DNA of 22,346 nt. Source: an uncultured Anaerolineae bacterium (GTDB lineage: Bacteria; Chloroflexota; Anaerolineae; Anaerolineales; Villigracilaceae). Numbering within the stretch: the stretch's first letter is position 1; every line of letters starts with the position of its first letter. The translations under genes were made by a program, and so were the position numbers. This document shows positions 1-6,090 of the stretch, one piece after another. Under the pieces are notes generated by a model that was not told the DNA's origin, did not search any database, and saw only the letters and a list, made by a program, of their open reading frames with translations. The DNA is taken from assembly GCA_903854805.1 (NCBI GenBank), contig CAINXK010000580.1, positions 1 to 22,346 of the forward strand. Reading direction: 5' to 3'.

Positions 1-24
1 CGGCTTGAGCGTGCTATACTCCAT
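1..24 (-). CDS. Start of a gene running off the left edge (first 8 codons only)
   Basis: On the minus strand a perfect Shine-Dalgarno AGGAGG (36 to 31) sits six bases before an ATG at 24. The reading frame stays open to the window edge and encodes MEYSTLKP. That is too little to name the product. The spacing and strength of the ribosome binding site make a real gene start likely. The leader can fold into a hairpin that hides this site, which is a known arrangement in some transposase genes, so a mobile-element gene is one possibility (inference). Confidence 0.6.
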
Positions 25-30
25 ATCGAT

Positions 31-77
31 CCTCCTCGGTTGTTGGTTGTCTGGCGACACCAATTTTACCGAGAAGG
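31..77 (-). promoter_or_regulatory. Leader hairpin masking the ribosome binding site of the left-edge gene
   Basis: Read on the minus strand, CCTTCTCGGT (77 to 68) pairs over ten positions with ACCGAGGAGG (40 to 31), which contains the Shine-Dalgarno sequence. The single non-Watson-Crick pair is G-U in minus-strand RNA but would be A-C in plus-strand RNA, so the fold favours the minus-strand transcript. A second hairpin is nested inside: 43-51 with 56-63, eight pairs, one bulge and a four-base loop. The fold would block translation of any transcript entering from upstream. Confidence 0.55.
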
Positions 78-90
78 GTCTTTTTGTCTA
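63..90 (-). promoter_or_regulatory. Possible promoter of the left-edge gene
   Basis: On the minus strand TAGACA (90-85) and TAAAAT (68-63) are separated by 16 bases, predicting a start near position 56. Such a transcript would lack the 5' arm of the masking hairpin (77-68) but keep the Shine-Dalgarno, so it would be translatable while read-through RNA would not. Both hexamers deviate from consensus, so this is tentative. Confidence 0.35.
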
Positions 91-498
91 GCTGTCAAGC
101 TTTCTTGAGAACGCCATATAAATGAGATAATAATATCGATGAGAAAACCAAAAACATGAGGTATTTAGCGCAATAAAGCTATTTATCACCGATATCTGGT
201 TCAGGTCCTAGTCACCACAACCTTTGCACGTAAATAAACAAAAAACGGTGGCTTGCTTCATAAATACAATCCCAAAAAATAATTCTTTCCTAACGGGGAA
301 TGTTCTTTCCATCAAACTGCATACCCCGTGAAAAAATACCAGAAAAGCGTATCCGCGCTTGTTTGCAAGTTTAGCTCGACCCGACTGGCTAACTTTAAGC
401 GGATCATGCTGTTTAATAGTTGGATGGAGATCTGATGGACGAGTGGACGAGTAATTCCCGATTCGCGAGTCGCGCAATCAGGGTATAATCTTTCCGTT
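91..498. other. Non-coding spacer before the sortase gene
   Basis: I see no convincing gene here. The first half is AT-rich. A hairpin lies at 293-329: ACGGGG plus ATG pairs with CAT plus CCCCGT across one A-A mismatch, with a 17-base loop; it has no T-run in either direction. Near the sortase promoter are two adjacent GGACGAGT-like copies around 437-453 and a perfect inverted repeat CGCGA-G-TCGCG at 464-474, ten bases ahead of the -10 box, which could be an operator. The small open frames here look like noise. Confidence 0.5.
484..489 (+). promoter_or_regulatory. -10 box of the sortase gene; near-leaderless start
   Basis: A consensus TATAAT lies nine bases before the ATG at 499. Transcription would begin about two or three bases before the start codon, leaving no room for a Shine-Dalgarno, and none is visible. 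No good -35 box is seen; the 464-474 inverted repeat occupies the spacer. The 13-mer GGTATAATCTTTC (482-494) recurs exactly at the glyS promoter (11869-11881). Confidence 0.5.
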
Positions 499-1413
499 AT
501 GGTTGATAAGCGCTTGCAAGACCTTTCGGTGGAAGAACTACGCCGCCTTCTGTTGGATAAGCGCCGTGTAAATCGCCGCGACCGGTTGGAAAGTTTCCGC
601 CGAACGGGTCGTGTAATATCCATAACGCCTGACGCGGATGCTGATCCAGAGGTTGGGCGGGTGGTGGATACCCCTGAAGGTGGAACTGCCACCGAAGAGA
701 GCCTCGCCGGTCTGTCAGCACGACAAGGCGGACGTTGGACGGACAACCTGCTGTTGGGCGTTGAAGTTCTGGCTGTGTTAGTCCTGATCGGCCTGGTGTT
801 TAACGGTCTTTCCATCCTGAAGACCCTGAATCAGGAAGCTGCAGCAGCCATCCAGCCTCCTACGGTGATTCCAACCGCGTTGATCACGGCGGTTGTCCTG
901 CCATCCGGGCACACGCCGCCTAATTCGGCCAAAGGTGCCCAACCGAATGATGCTGAAATACCGGAGCATTTGCGCGCGTTGGTTCCGGCCCTGGAAAATG
1001 TGCCAGTGCCAACCGCCAGCCCTCAACAGGGTATACGTATTCAGGTGCCTGCCATTAATATTGATGCACCGATTGTGCAGGGCGATGGTTGGGAGCAACT
1101 TAAGAAGGGTGTGGCGCAGCATCTCGGTACGCCCAACCCCGGCGAAAATGGAAATGTTGTTTTTTCAGCGCACAATGATATTTTTGGTGAGATATTTCGC
1201 CATCTGGATAAACTTCAGCCAGGTGATGTGATTATTCTGTACACCAGCGCGCGGCAATTTACTTATGTGATTACTGCAACACAGATTGTTGCGCCTACTC
1301 GCGTGGATGTAATGGCATCAACGCCCGATGCCACGGTAACGCTTATCTCGTGTTATCCTTACTTGATCGATAATCAACGGATCGTTGTATCCGCTGTATT
1401 ACAAAATCCTTAG
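499..1413 (+). CDS. Membrane-anchored sortase, class D/E-like
   Basis: Sortases are cysteine transpeptidases that attach or crosslink surface proteins outside the membrane. The 304-residue product has a charged cytoplasmic N-terminus of about 80 residues rich in Arg, one membrane helix (about 83-104), a Pro/Ala-rich linker, and a sortase domain from about 170 on. The catalytic set is visible: His225 in SAHND, Cys285 in TLISCYP and Arg294 in NQRIVV. The TLxxCxP context resembles class D/E enzymes. The ATG at 499 is chosen because it directly follows a TATAAT box. No protein with an obvious LPxTG-type sorting signal is encoded in the window, so the substrate is unknown. The following small membrane protein is nine bases downstream and probably cotranscribed. 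The cytoplasmic extension is long for a sortase. Confidence 0.88.
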   Translation: MVDKRLQDLSVEELRRLLLDKRRVNRRDRLESFRRTGRVISITPDADADPEVGRVVDTPEGGTATEESLAGLSARQGGRWTDNLLLGVEVLAVLVLIGLVFNGLSILKTLNQEAAAAIQPPTVIPTALITAVVLPSGHTPPNSAKGAQPNDAEIPEHLRALVPALENVPVPTASPQQGIRIQVPAINIDAPIVQGDGWEQLKKGVAQHLGTPNPGENGNVVFSAHNDIFGEIFRHLDKLQPGDVIILYTSARQFTYVITATQIVAPTRVDVMASTPDATVTLISCYPYLIDNQRIVVSAVLQNP

Positions 1414-1422
1414 GAGTTTAAA

Positions 1423-1608
1423 ATGGCTAAGAAAAGCAGAAGTGTCACCACAAAGTCTACCCCTACCTTCGCAGGTATTCAGCGGGGTACTGTCAGCGCG
1501 GATTTTAATCCGGATTATTCCACCACTAAACAAGAATTAAAGCGAATTGGCACACTGGCAGCCGGTTTTTTTGCGCTTCTGATCGCCCTTTCTTTCTTTA
1601 TTTATTAA
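1423..1608 (+). CDS. Small single-pass membrane protein after the sortase
   Basis: This 61-residue protein has a basic Ser/Thr-rich N-terminus, a middle segment with FNPDYS, and a hydrophobic C-terminal helix (about 43-60) ending in Phe-Ile-Tyr. This is a C-terminal-anchor topology. A clear Shine-Dalgarno AGGAG lies seven bases before the ATG, and the gene starts nine bases after the sortase stop, so the two likely form one operon. I do not recognise the family. A membrane partner of the sortase is a guess from position only. A hairpin behind it (1676-1703) may terminate the transcript. Confidence 0.75.
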   Translation: MAKKSRSVTTKSTPTFAGIQRGTVSADFNPDYSTTKQELKRIGTLAAGFFALLIALSFFIY

Positions 1609-1675
1609 GTAAAGGCCATGCCGTCGGGCCCCTCAGGGGTACGATTATTACTTTGATGCTCGTCAGGATACATGT

Positions 1676-1703
1676 GGGGCGGTTTATGGACCGCCCCTTT
1701 ATT
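1676..1703 (+). terminator. Likely terminator of the sortase operon, abutting the rlmD start
   Basis: GGGGCGGT (1676-1683) pairs perfectly with ACCGCCCC (1690-1697) around a six-base loop and is followed by TTTATT. It ends five bases before the ATG at 1708. An upstream ATG at 1672 would place the hairpin inside the coding frame. A shorter GC-rich hairpin (CCCC/GGGG) lies near 1629-1638. Confidence 0.6.
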
Positions 1704-1707
1704 GCTT

Positions 1708-2940
1708 ATGGATAAACCAGTCGAAATTGTTCTTACAGCGCATAGCTATGGCGGCGATGCCATCGGTCGTTACGATGGCCGGGCGGTCTTTGTCCCTTTT
1801 GCGCTTCCGGGTGAAACTGTTCGCGTAAGTATTGTGGATGATCGCAAAAATTTTGCGCGTGCAGAATTGGTCGAGGTTGTAAAAGCCTCGCCCGAGCGGA
1901 TTGAGCCGCGCTGCCAGTATTTTGGTGTTTGTGGTGGCTGCCATTACCAACATTTGCCCTACACTGCCCAGCTCAAACTCAAAATGGATATTCTGAGTGA
2001 CCAGTTGACACGAATTGGAAAGATCCAGAATCCGCCGGTGCTGCTGATTGTAGCTTCCCCGGATGAGTGGAATTACCGTAACCATGTTCAATTTCATTTG
2101 GATCAGAGCGGTGTTCTGGGTTTTATCGCTGCTGCCAATCCTGAAGAGCTCATTCCTATAAAGGAATGTTTTCTGCCAGAATCCGGGATCAACAAACTCT
2201 GGCCGACCCTCGAGTTTGAAGCTGATTCTCCGGTTGAGCGGGTTTCGCTGCGTGCTGGCATAAATGATGAGCTGCTGCTCGTGCTTGAATCTGACGAAAT
2301 CACCCCTCCTGAGATGGAGATCGAAGCCGGTATTTCAGTTGTCCACCTGACCAGTCTGGGCAACGGTAGTGTTGTTCTGGCTGGCGATGGATATCTTGTC
2401 ATCAGTATTCTGGACCGTCTCTTCAAGGTTTCAGCCGCTTCTTTTTTTCAGGTCAACACCCGTATGGCTGCCCGGATGGTTGTCCATTTACTTGATACTC
2501 TGCAGGTTACAGCCTCCAGTATTTTGCTGGATGTCTATTGCGGAGCCGGTTTATTCAGTGCTTTTTTTGCATCTAAAGTTTCCAGGGTCATTGCGATCGA
2601 ATCCGCGCCATCGGCCTGTGAAGATTTTGCGGTCAACCTTGATGAATTTGATAACGTGGAGCTCTATGAGGGTCTTGCGCAGGACATCCTGCCAGCCTTG
2701 AAAATAAAGGCGGACTTGGCTATTGTTGATCCGCCGCGTGCCGGGTTGGATAAAGCGGTGCTGGATGCCATCATCAGGCTTGGGCCTAAAACGCTGGCCT
2801 ATGTTTCCTGCGACCCTTCTACCTTGGCCAGAGATGCAGCCCGACTGGTGACTGGTGGATATCATCTCAGGCAGATTACACCCTTCGACCTCTTCCCACA
2901 GACATATCATATAGAGAGTATCAGTATATTTGAGATGTAA
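1708..2940 (+). CDS. rlmD: 23S rRNA (uracil-C5)-methyltransferase, RlmD/RumA family
   Basis: The enzyme transfers a methyl group from S-adenosylmethionine (SAM) to C5 of a specific uridine in 23S rRNA. The 410-residue product has an N-terminal TRAM-like RNA-binding domain (about 1-60) and [4Fe-4S] ligands Cys69, Cys75, Cys78 and Cys154. Its SAM-binding motif is LDVYCGAG, followed by the IVDPPRAGL motif and the catalytic Cys368 in YVSCDPST. I prefer the ATG at 1708 because homologous TRAM sequence begins at MDKPVEI and the upstream ATG (1672, with a weak AGGA before it) would code through a terminator hairpin. No Shine-Dalgarno precedes 1708. The exact target uridine (RlmD or RlmCD type) cannot be told from sequence alone. 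A strong bidirectional terminator follows immediately. Confidence 0.9.
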   Translation: MDKPVEIVLTAHSYGGDAIGRYDGRAVFVPFALPGETVRVSIVDDRKNFARAELVEVVKASPERIEPRCQYFGVCGGCHYQHLPYTAQLKLKMDILSDQLTRIGKIQNPPVLLIVASPDEWNYRNHVQFHLDQSGVLGFIAAANPEELIPIKECFLPESGINKLWPTLEFEADSPVERVSLRAGINDELLLVLESDEITPPEMEIEAGISVVHLTSLGNGSVVLAGDGYLVISILDRLFKVSAASFFQVNTRMAARMVVHLLDTLQVTASSILLDVYCGAGLFSAFFASKVSRVIAIESAPSACEDFAVNLDEFDNVELYEGLAQDILPALKIKADLAIVDPPRAGLDKAVLDAIIRLGPKTLAYVSCDPSTLARDAARLVTGGYHLRQITPFDLFPQTYHIESISIFEM

Positions 2941-2979
2941 TCAAAAACCTCCCCCAATTTTAGACGGGGAGGTTTTTGA
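2941..2979. terminator. Bidirectional terminator between rlmD and the lipoprotein gene
   Basis: A perfect 14-base inverted repeat (2941-2954 with 2966-2979) starts right after the rlmD stop codon. Its arms have a CCTCCCC/GGGGAGG core, with A-run and T-run flanks that supply the U-tract on either strand. It can end both the rlmD transcript and the convergent minus-strand lipoprotein transcript. Confidence 0.88.
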
Positions 2980-3011
2980 TTATATTCCTGGCATTACCTG
3001 CCAAAATACCT

Positions 3012-4031
3012 TTACTTTCGTCGTTTGGGCACAGAACGTTCGAAGTCACCAATTCCTGTGCGAGCACGACCCCACTCACCACGGGCTGCATTACGTGTCA
3101 GTCCATCGATAGAACCACTCAGTTTCTGAAACTTCGGATCATCAGTCTTTCCAAGGCTCGCTTTCGCATTGGCCGCTAATTGGCCTATATTAGCCAACTC
3201 CTCAGGTGAAAACTTACCATCGCTAATGGCCGTTTTAAAAGCATCCAAAAAATCGTTAGCCTGGTTGATTGCCCCAATCTGGGTGTCGGCAATGTTATTC
3301 GCGGGCAGGTTGATCAGGGTGTCCTCGCGTTTGGTCAGGCCGGTTTTGAGCTGGTCTTGAAATCCTTGTAGCTGAGTCTGGATCTCTCCGGCTTTTGTTT
3401 GGGCCTGGTTTGCTGCCGTATTAAGCTGGTCAATGGCAGCCGTGGCAGCGACCGAGCCTTGCTCCAGGATGGTGGCGATCTCGTTAAGGCTCTCAGATAT
3501 TGCAGCCAGGTCTTGTTCCATGGCGTTCATAGATGCCAGCGCAGCGTCTGCGTAAGCGCCATAATAATCGTAATATGCCTGGATTATTTCTTCAGCATTC
3601 GCTACTTCGTAATAGACATCGTATGTATATGTGTATGTCGTACTGGCTTCTTCATCGGTGACGGTTCCGTCGCTTGTGGACTGGGTCACGGCAGTTGTAG
3701 CAGCAGTGTAATCAGTCATCGCCTTATTGACAGTTTCTTCGATCATGCCTGCCATTTCTTCCTGGGTCATACTGGCGTAATCAGGCGCGGGTTGTGCGTT
3801 GATGGTTGCTTGTACTGACTGGTCGATGGCTGATTTTTGGGCAGACTCGCCCTGGGTGGTGGTGGCCTTAACTGCTGCCTCAATTGTGGCTTGCATTGAT
3901 TGCTGTGCTTCTGAAGTTGCCTTTACAGCGGCATCGATGGTGGCTTGTGTATTTTGTGGGGATGGTTGGGTGCAAGCTACCAGTAGAAAAAAGGCCGAAA
4001 CGAAGAGCAGAAACAGGGAATTTAGTTTCAT
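3012..4031 (-). CDS. Predicted lipoprotein with alanine-rich repeats and coiled coil
   Basis: The 339-residue product begins with a type II signal peptide ending in the lipobox LVAC, with Cys20 as the lipidated residue. A pattern QATI(D/E/N)A recurs at residues 29, 47 and 74, spacings of 18 and 27, multiples of nine that suit a long helix. A tyrosine-rich patch (ten Tyr between 133 and 160) separates this from a second helical, Gln/Ala-rich region. The C-terminus is basic and ends SVPKRRK. The start is supported by GGGAG seven bases upstream. Function is unknown; an extracytoplasmic helical or fibrous lipoprotein fits. The gene stands alone between its own promoter and a shared terminator. 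Confidence 0.82.
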   Translation of the reverse strand: MKLNSLFLLFVSAFFLLVACTQPSPQNTQATIDAAVKATSEAQQSMQATIEAAVKATTTQGESAQKSAIDQSVQATINAQPAPDYASMTQEEMAGMIEETVNKAMTDYTAATTAVTQSTSDGTVTDEEASTTYTYTYDVYYEVANAEEIIQAYYDYYGAYADAALASMNAMEQDLAAISESLNEIATILEQGSVAATAAIDQLNTAANQAQTKAGEIQTQLQGFQDQLKTGLTKREDTLINLPANNIADTQIGAINQANDFLDAFKTAISDGKFSPEELANIGQLAANAKASLGKTDDPKFQKLSGSIDGLTRNAARGEWGRARTGIGDFERSVPKRRK

Positions 4032-4070
4032 TGATCATCTCCCAATATCTAGCTATGTCCAGATTTAATT

Positions 4071-4098
4071 ATCTTACTGATTATGAGCAGAGAGTCAA
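4071..4098 (-). promoter_or_regulatory. Probable promoter of the lipoprotein gene
   Basis: On the minus strand TTGACT (4098-4093) and TAAGAT (4076-4071) are 16 bases apart. The predicted start near 4064 gives a leader of about 33 bases containing the GGGAG ribosome binding site. A GATAAT (4073-4068) with a 19-base spacer is the alternative -10. Confidence 0.45.
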
Positions 4099-4158
4099 GC
4101 ACTTTTTCGGAGTATGGTAAAAAAGACCTTATATATTCAAACTGAGAGACCATTCGGC

Positions 4159-4872
4159 TCATCGATCAAGATTCTTGAGAACTCCAAATTGTGGCAGTTG
4201 TTCGGCGGTTACCCGTGTCGTCCGTTCACTGACTGGGCTGATCAGGTGGTAGCCCCCGTTACGGTGTAATAACGGGATGCGTCTGTGCTCGTTGGCGTAG
4301 TGTGCGCGCATACGCTCCGAGTGGATCTGGTAACTCTCGAAGATTTCCTGCGAAAATGCAAAAAGCTGCTCATGGGTGTCAATAAACTGCTGCCGGTAGG
4401 TTTCAGTCACAGCGTCCAGGTTGCTGATAACCCAACAGGTTTTTTCAAATTCCCAATCATAGGCCAGCCCAATAAACCTGTAGTCGGATGTGACATAGGG
4501 GAAGAATGGAAATTGTCTGCAACTCAGGATGCGAAATGACCTCTGGCACAGGCTTGGACCCAGACAGGCCAGCAACAGCATATCGTCGGGCGTTTCTGCC
4601 AGCAGCGTATCGTGTTCGTCCTGCTGCGTATGTTCACATTCGTTGCCTCGCCAGGTGTGCCAGAGGTTAGTGTCACTTTCCAGGGTTGCCCACTCTGCCT
4701 GGTAAGCAGCCGGGATGGCCTGACAGATGTCGCAGCAGAAGGGTTTACCGTTCGGGTTGTGCACTGCGCATTTCTGGCCGCAGTCAAGTCTAGTGACTGT
4801 GGAGTCGAATCCGTTGTACAAAGCACGGATGTTTGAAAGTGGGTTATGGGTGGATAAGGAAGGGTTTTGCAT
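4159..4872 (-). CDS. Cysteine-rich protein, possibly YkgJ-like (metal/Fe-S site)
   Basis: The 237-residue soluble protein has cysteines at 31, 35, 46, 47, 50, 79, 103, 109 and 118 in the first half. They sit in motifs such as CGQKC, PFCCDIC and LSCRQFPFFPY. The last resembles the C-R-x-(F/Y)-P end of the YkgJ-type zinc/iron-chelating cluster family; this assignment is by resemblance only. The second half has no cysteines after about residue 150 and is rich in His, Arg and Gln. The ATG at 4872 is chosen over a frame extension to 5169, because that extension overlaps the divergent gene and has low-complexity, non-conserved-looking sequence. No strong Shine-Dalgarno is visible. It is transcribed divergently from the C-C-C-H protein, with 68 bases between the start codons. 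Confidence 0.72.
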   Translation of the reverse strand: MQNPSLSTHNPLSNIRALYNGFDSTVTRLDCGQKCAVHNPNGKPFCCDICQAIPAAYQAEWATLESDTNLWHTWRGNECEHTQQDEHDTLLAETPDDMLLLACLGPSLCQRSFRILSCRQFPFFPYVTSDYRFIGLAYDWEFEKTCWVISNLDAVTETYRQQFIDTHEQLFAFSQEIFESYQIHSERMRAHYANEHRRIPLLHRNGGYHLISPVSERTTRVTAEQLPQFGVLKNLDR

Positions 4873-4906
4873 AATTTGCTTTCTGATTGGGCCAAAATTT
4901 AGTAAC

Positions 4907-4934
4907 TTGCATTTTATCCGGGTTACAGTATGAT
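4907..4934 (+). promoter_or_regulatory. Promoter giving a leaderless start for the DUF6062-like gene
   Basis: TTGCAT (4907-4912) and TATGAT (4929-4934) are 16 bases apart. The expected start, about seven bases after the -10 box, coincides with the A of the ATG at 4941. No Shine-Dalgarno lies between. Confidence 0.5.
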
Positions 4935-4940
4935 TATAAA

Positions 4941-5561
4941 ATGACCCACACTGCCCTGTATGATGCTTTTCTGGAGGCCTGTCAGCTGGAAGGCTGTCCA
5001 CTCTGTCGGATGCAACATGCTGCCGATTTGCGTTACCTGGAGCGTCTCTTTTACGAAAGGGTGAACGATTACTCACTGCGCGAGCAGCTGCGCGCCAGCC
5101 TGGGGTTTTGCTCAGAACATGCCAGGATGGCATTGGATGAGGTCCAGGGTAAGGCTCTTGGATTAGCAATAATTTATGACGATCTGCTGCGGGTGGCGCT
5201 TGAGCAGATTGATAAACAGCATATGCTTATGCCCGCGCAGAAAAAGTGCCCGGCTTGCCAGAATCAGGATGAGATCACTGCGTGGGTACTTTCGGAAATC
5301 TCCAAACATATTCTTTCCGTAAAACTGCAATCTGTGTTTGCGGCCTCGCAGGGCTTGTGTTTTGCCCATTTGCGCCAGGCACAGGCGGTGTTGCGGGATC
5401 CAGGCAAACGTAATGTTTTGATCAAACTCCAGCGTGAAGTCATGCAGGCTTTGCGCAGTGATCTGGCTGAGTACATCCGCAAGAATGATTATCGCTTTAT
5501 TGCCGAGCCATCCGGCGTGGAACGTGATGCATGGATAAGGGCGGTCCGGATGGTGGCATAA
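4941..5561 (+). CDS. DUF6062-like protein with two C-C-C-H modules
   Basis: The 206-residue protein contains two similar halves. The first has Cys19 and Cys22 (CPLC) followed by Cys57 and His60 (CSEH). The second has Cys103 and Cys106 (CPAC) followed by Cys140 and His143 (CFAH). The gaps from CPxC to CxxH are 34 and 33 residues, so an internal duplication of a C-C-C-H metal-binding unit, probably zinc, is likely. Helical sequence fills the gaps. I believe this matches DUF6062, a family of unknown function, but that is from memory. The ATG at 4941 is preferred over 4887 because it falls at the predicted transcription start and the extra N-terminal residues look non-coding. It is divergent from another cysteine-rich gene, so shared regulation is plausible. 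Confidence 0.8.
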   Translation: MTHTALYDAFLEACQLEGCPLCRMQHAADLRYLERLFYERVNDYSLREQLRASLGFCSEHARMALDEVQGKALGLAIIYDDLLRVALEQIDKQHMLMPAQKKCPACQNQDEITAWVLSEISKHILSVKLQSVFAASQGLCFAHLRQAQAVLRDPGKRNVLIKLQREVMQALRSDLAEYIRKNDYRFIAEPSGVERDAWIRAVRMVA

Positions 5562-5605
5562 AAACAAAGCAAGTCATTTTACGCATTATCACATCTCTTG
5601 TCTTC

Positions 5606-5753
5606 CTAAAAGCGCTGGAACACTATGCCACTCAAACATCCTTTGTTTCCAGTGCTTTTTTTGCCGTATTCAAGCAGAAACCTATAATTTGGGGCTGCTC
5701 CCGCATGTTTCTGGATGGGCCGGTGGATAGGGCCAAATGCAATAGCAAGTTAC
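5606..5753 (+). repeat. Copy A of a two-copy intergenic element of about 145 bp
   Basis: The first 31 bases (5606-5636) match copy B (10776-10806) at 28 positions, and the end (GGATAGGGCCAAATGC, 5725-5740, plus an AGTTAC tail) matches copy B at 10888-10917. The middle diverges in sequence, but both copies have a small bulged hairpin with GTTTC in the loop just before the 3' block. The two copies share strand and length (148 and 142 bases). A structured RNA or a small mobile repeat would both fit. Confidence 0.7.
5609..5662 (+). terminator. Terminator-like hairpin inside repeat copy A
   Basis: AAAGCGCTGGAA (5609-5620) pairs with TTCCAGTGCTTT (5647-5658), eleven Watson-Crick pairs and one G-U, and runs into seven Ts (5656-5662). 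It may end the DUF6062-like transcript, whose stop is 48 bases upstream. The 26-base loop is longer than usual, and the stem is decayed in copy B. Confidence 0.45.
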
Positions 5754-6090
5754 GTAATCTATTGCCATTTTACCATCAGGGAATACAGGCTGTTCGTAAA
5801 CAGTCGCCAATTTGAAAGGCCGGGTCATCTGTCATACAAAGCCACCAGCGTCTATACACACGAAAGGACGTTGCCCAATTCCAAGCGTGGACCCAACTAC
5901 GAAAATCAATGGTCTAAACTAGCGTAGTTCATATTTTCCCTTGCTCATTGCGACGGCAAATGAGGCAGTCATGTATTCTTTGCTGAATGTTTCAACAGCC
6001 TTTACATTTTCTTTATATTAGAGCGATATCCTATATATAGTAACCTGGTTGGAAAAAACGCCAGGCCTCAAATTTAAGGAGAAAATCTAA

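Larger units (their letters stand above)
5562..6090. other. Non-coding spacer carrying repeat copy A
   Basis: No credible gene is visible in these 529 bases; the two open frames here lack ribosome binding sites and protein-like composition. The spacer holds repeat copy A (5606-5753) with a terminator-like hairpin in its first part. A seven-base inverted repeat AACTACG/CGTAGTT spans about 5897-5931. An AT-rich stretch near 6001-6042 probably contains the promoter of the next gene, though no clean -35/-10 pair can be fixed. Confidence 0.5.

Noticed and set aside
195..230. tRNA-like GGTTCAGGTCC near the left edge
   Set aside because: The T-arm does not pair and no acceptor or anticodon stem can be drawn around it.
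4873..5169. N-terminal extension of the YkgJ-like protein
   Set aside because: It overlaps the divergent gene head-on and reads like antisense of that gene; the ATG at 4872 gives a sensible protein.
5606..5753. Cobalamin riboswitch (a GCCACT word is present in the repeat)
   Set aside because: The conserved order of cobalamin riboswitch boxes is missing; only one short word matches.
5531..5927. Two overlapping plus-strand frames after the DUF6062-like gene
   Set aside because: No ribosome binding sites, no protein-like composition, and they run through repeat copy A.
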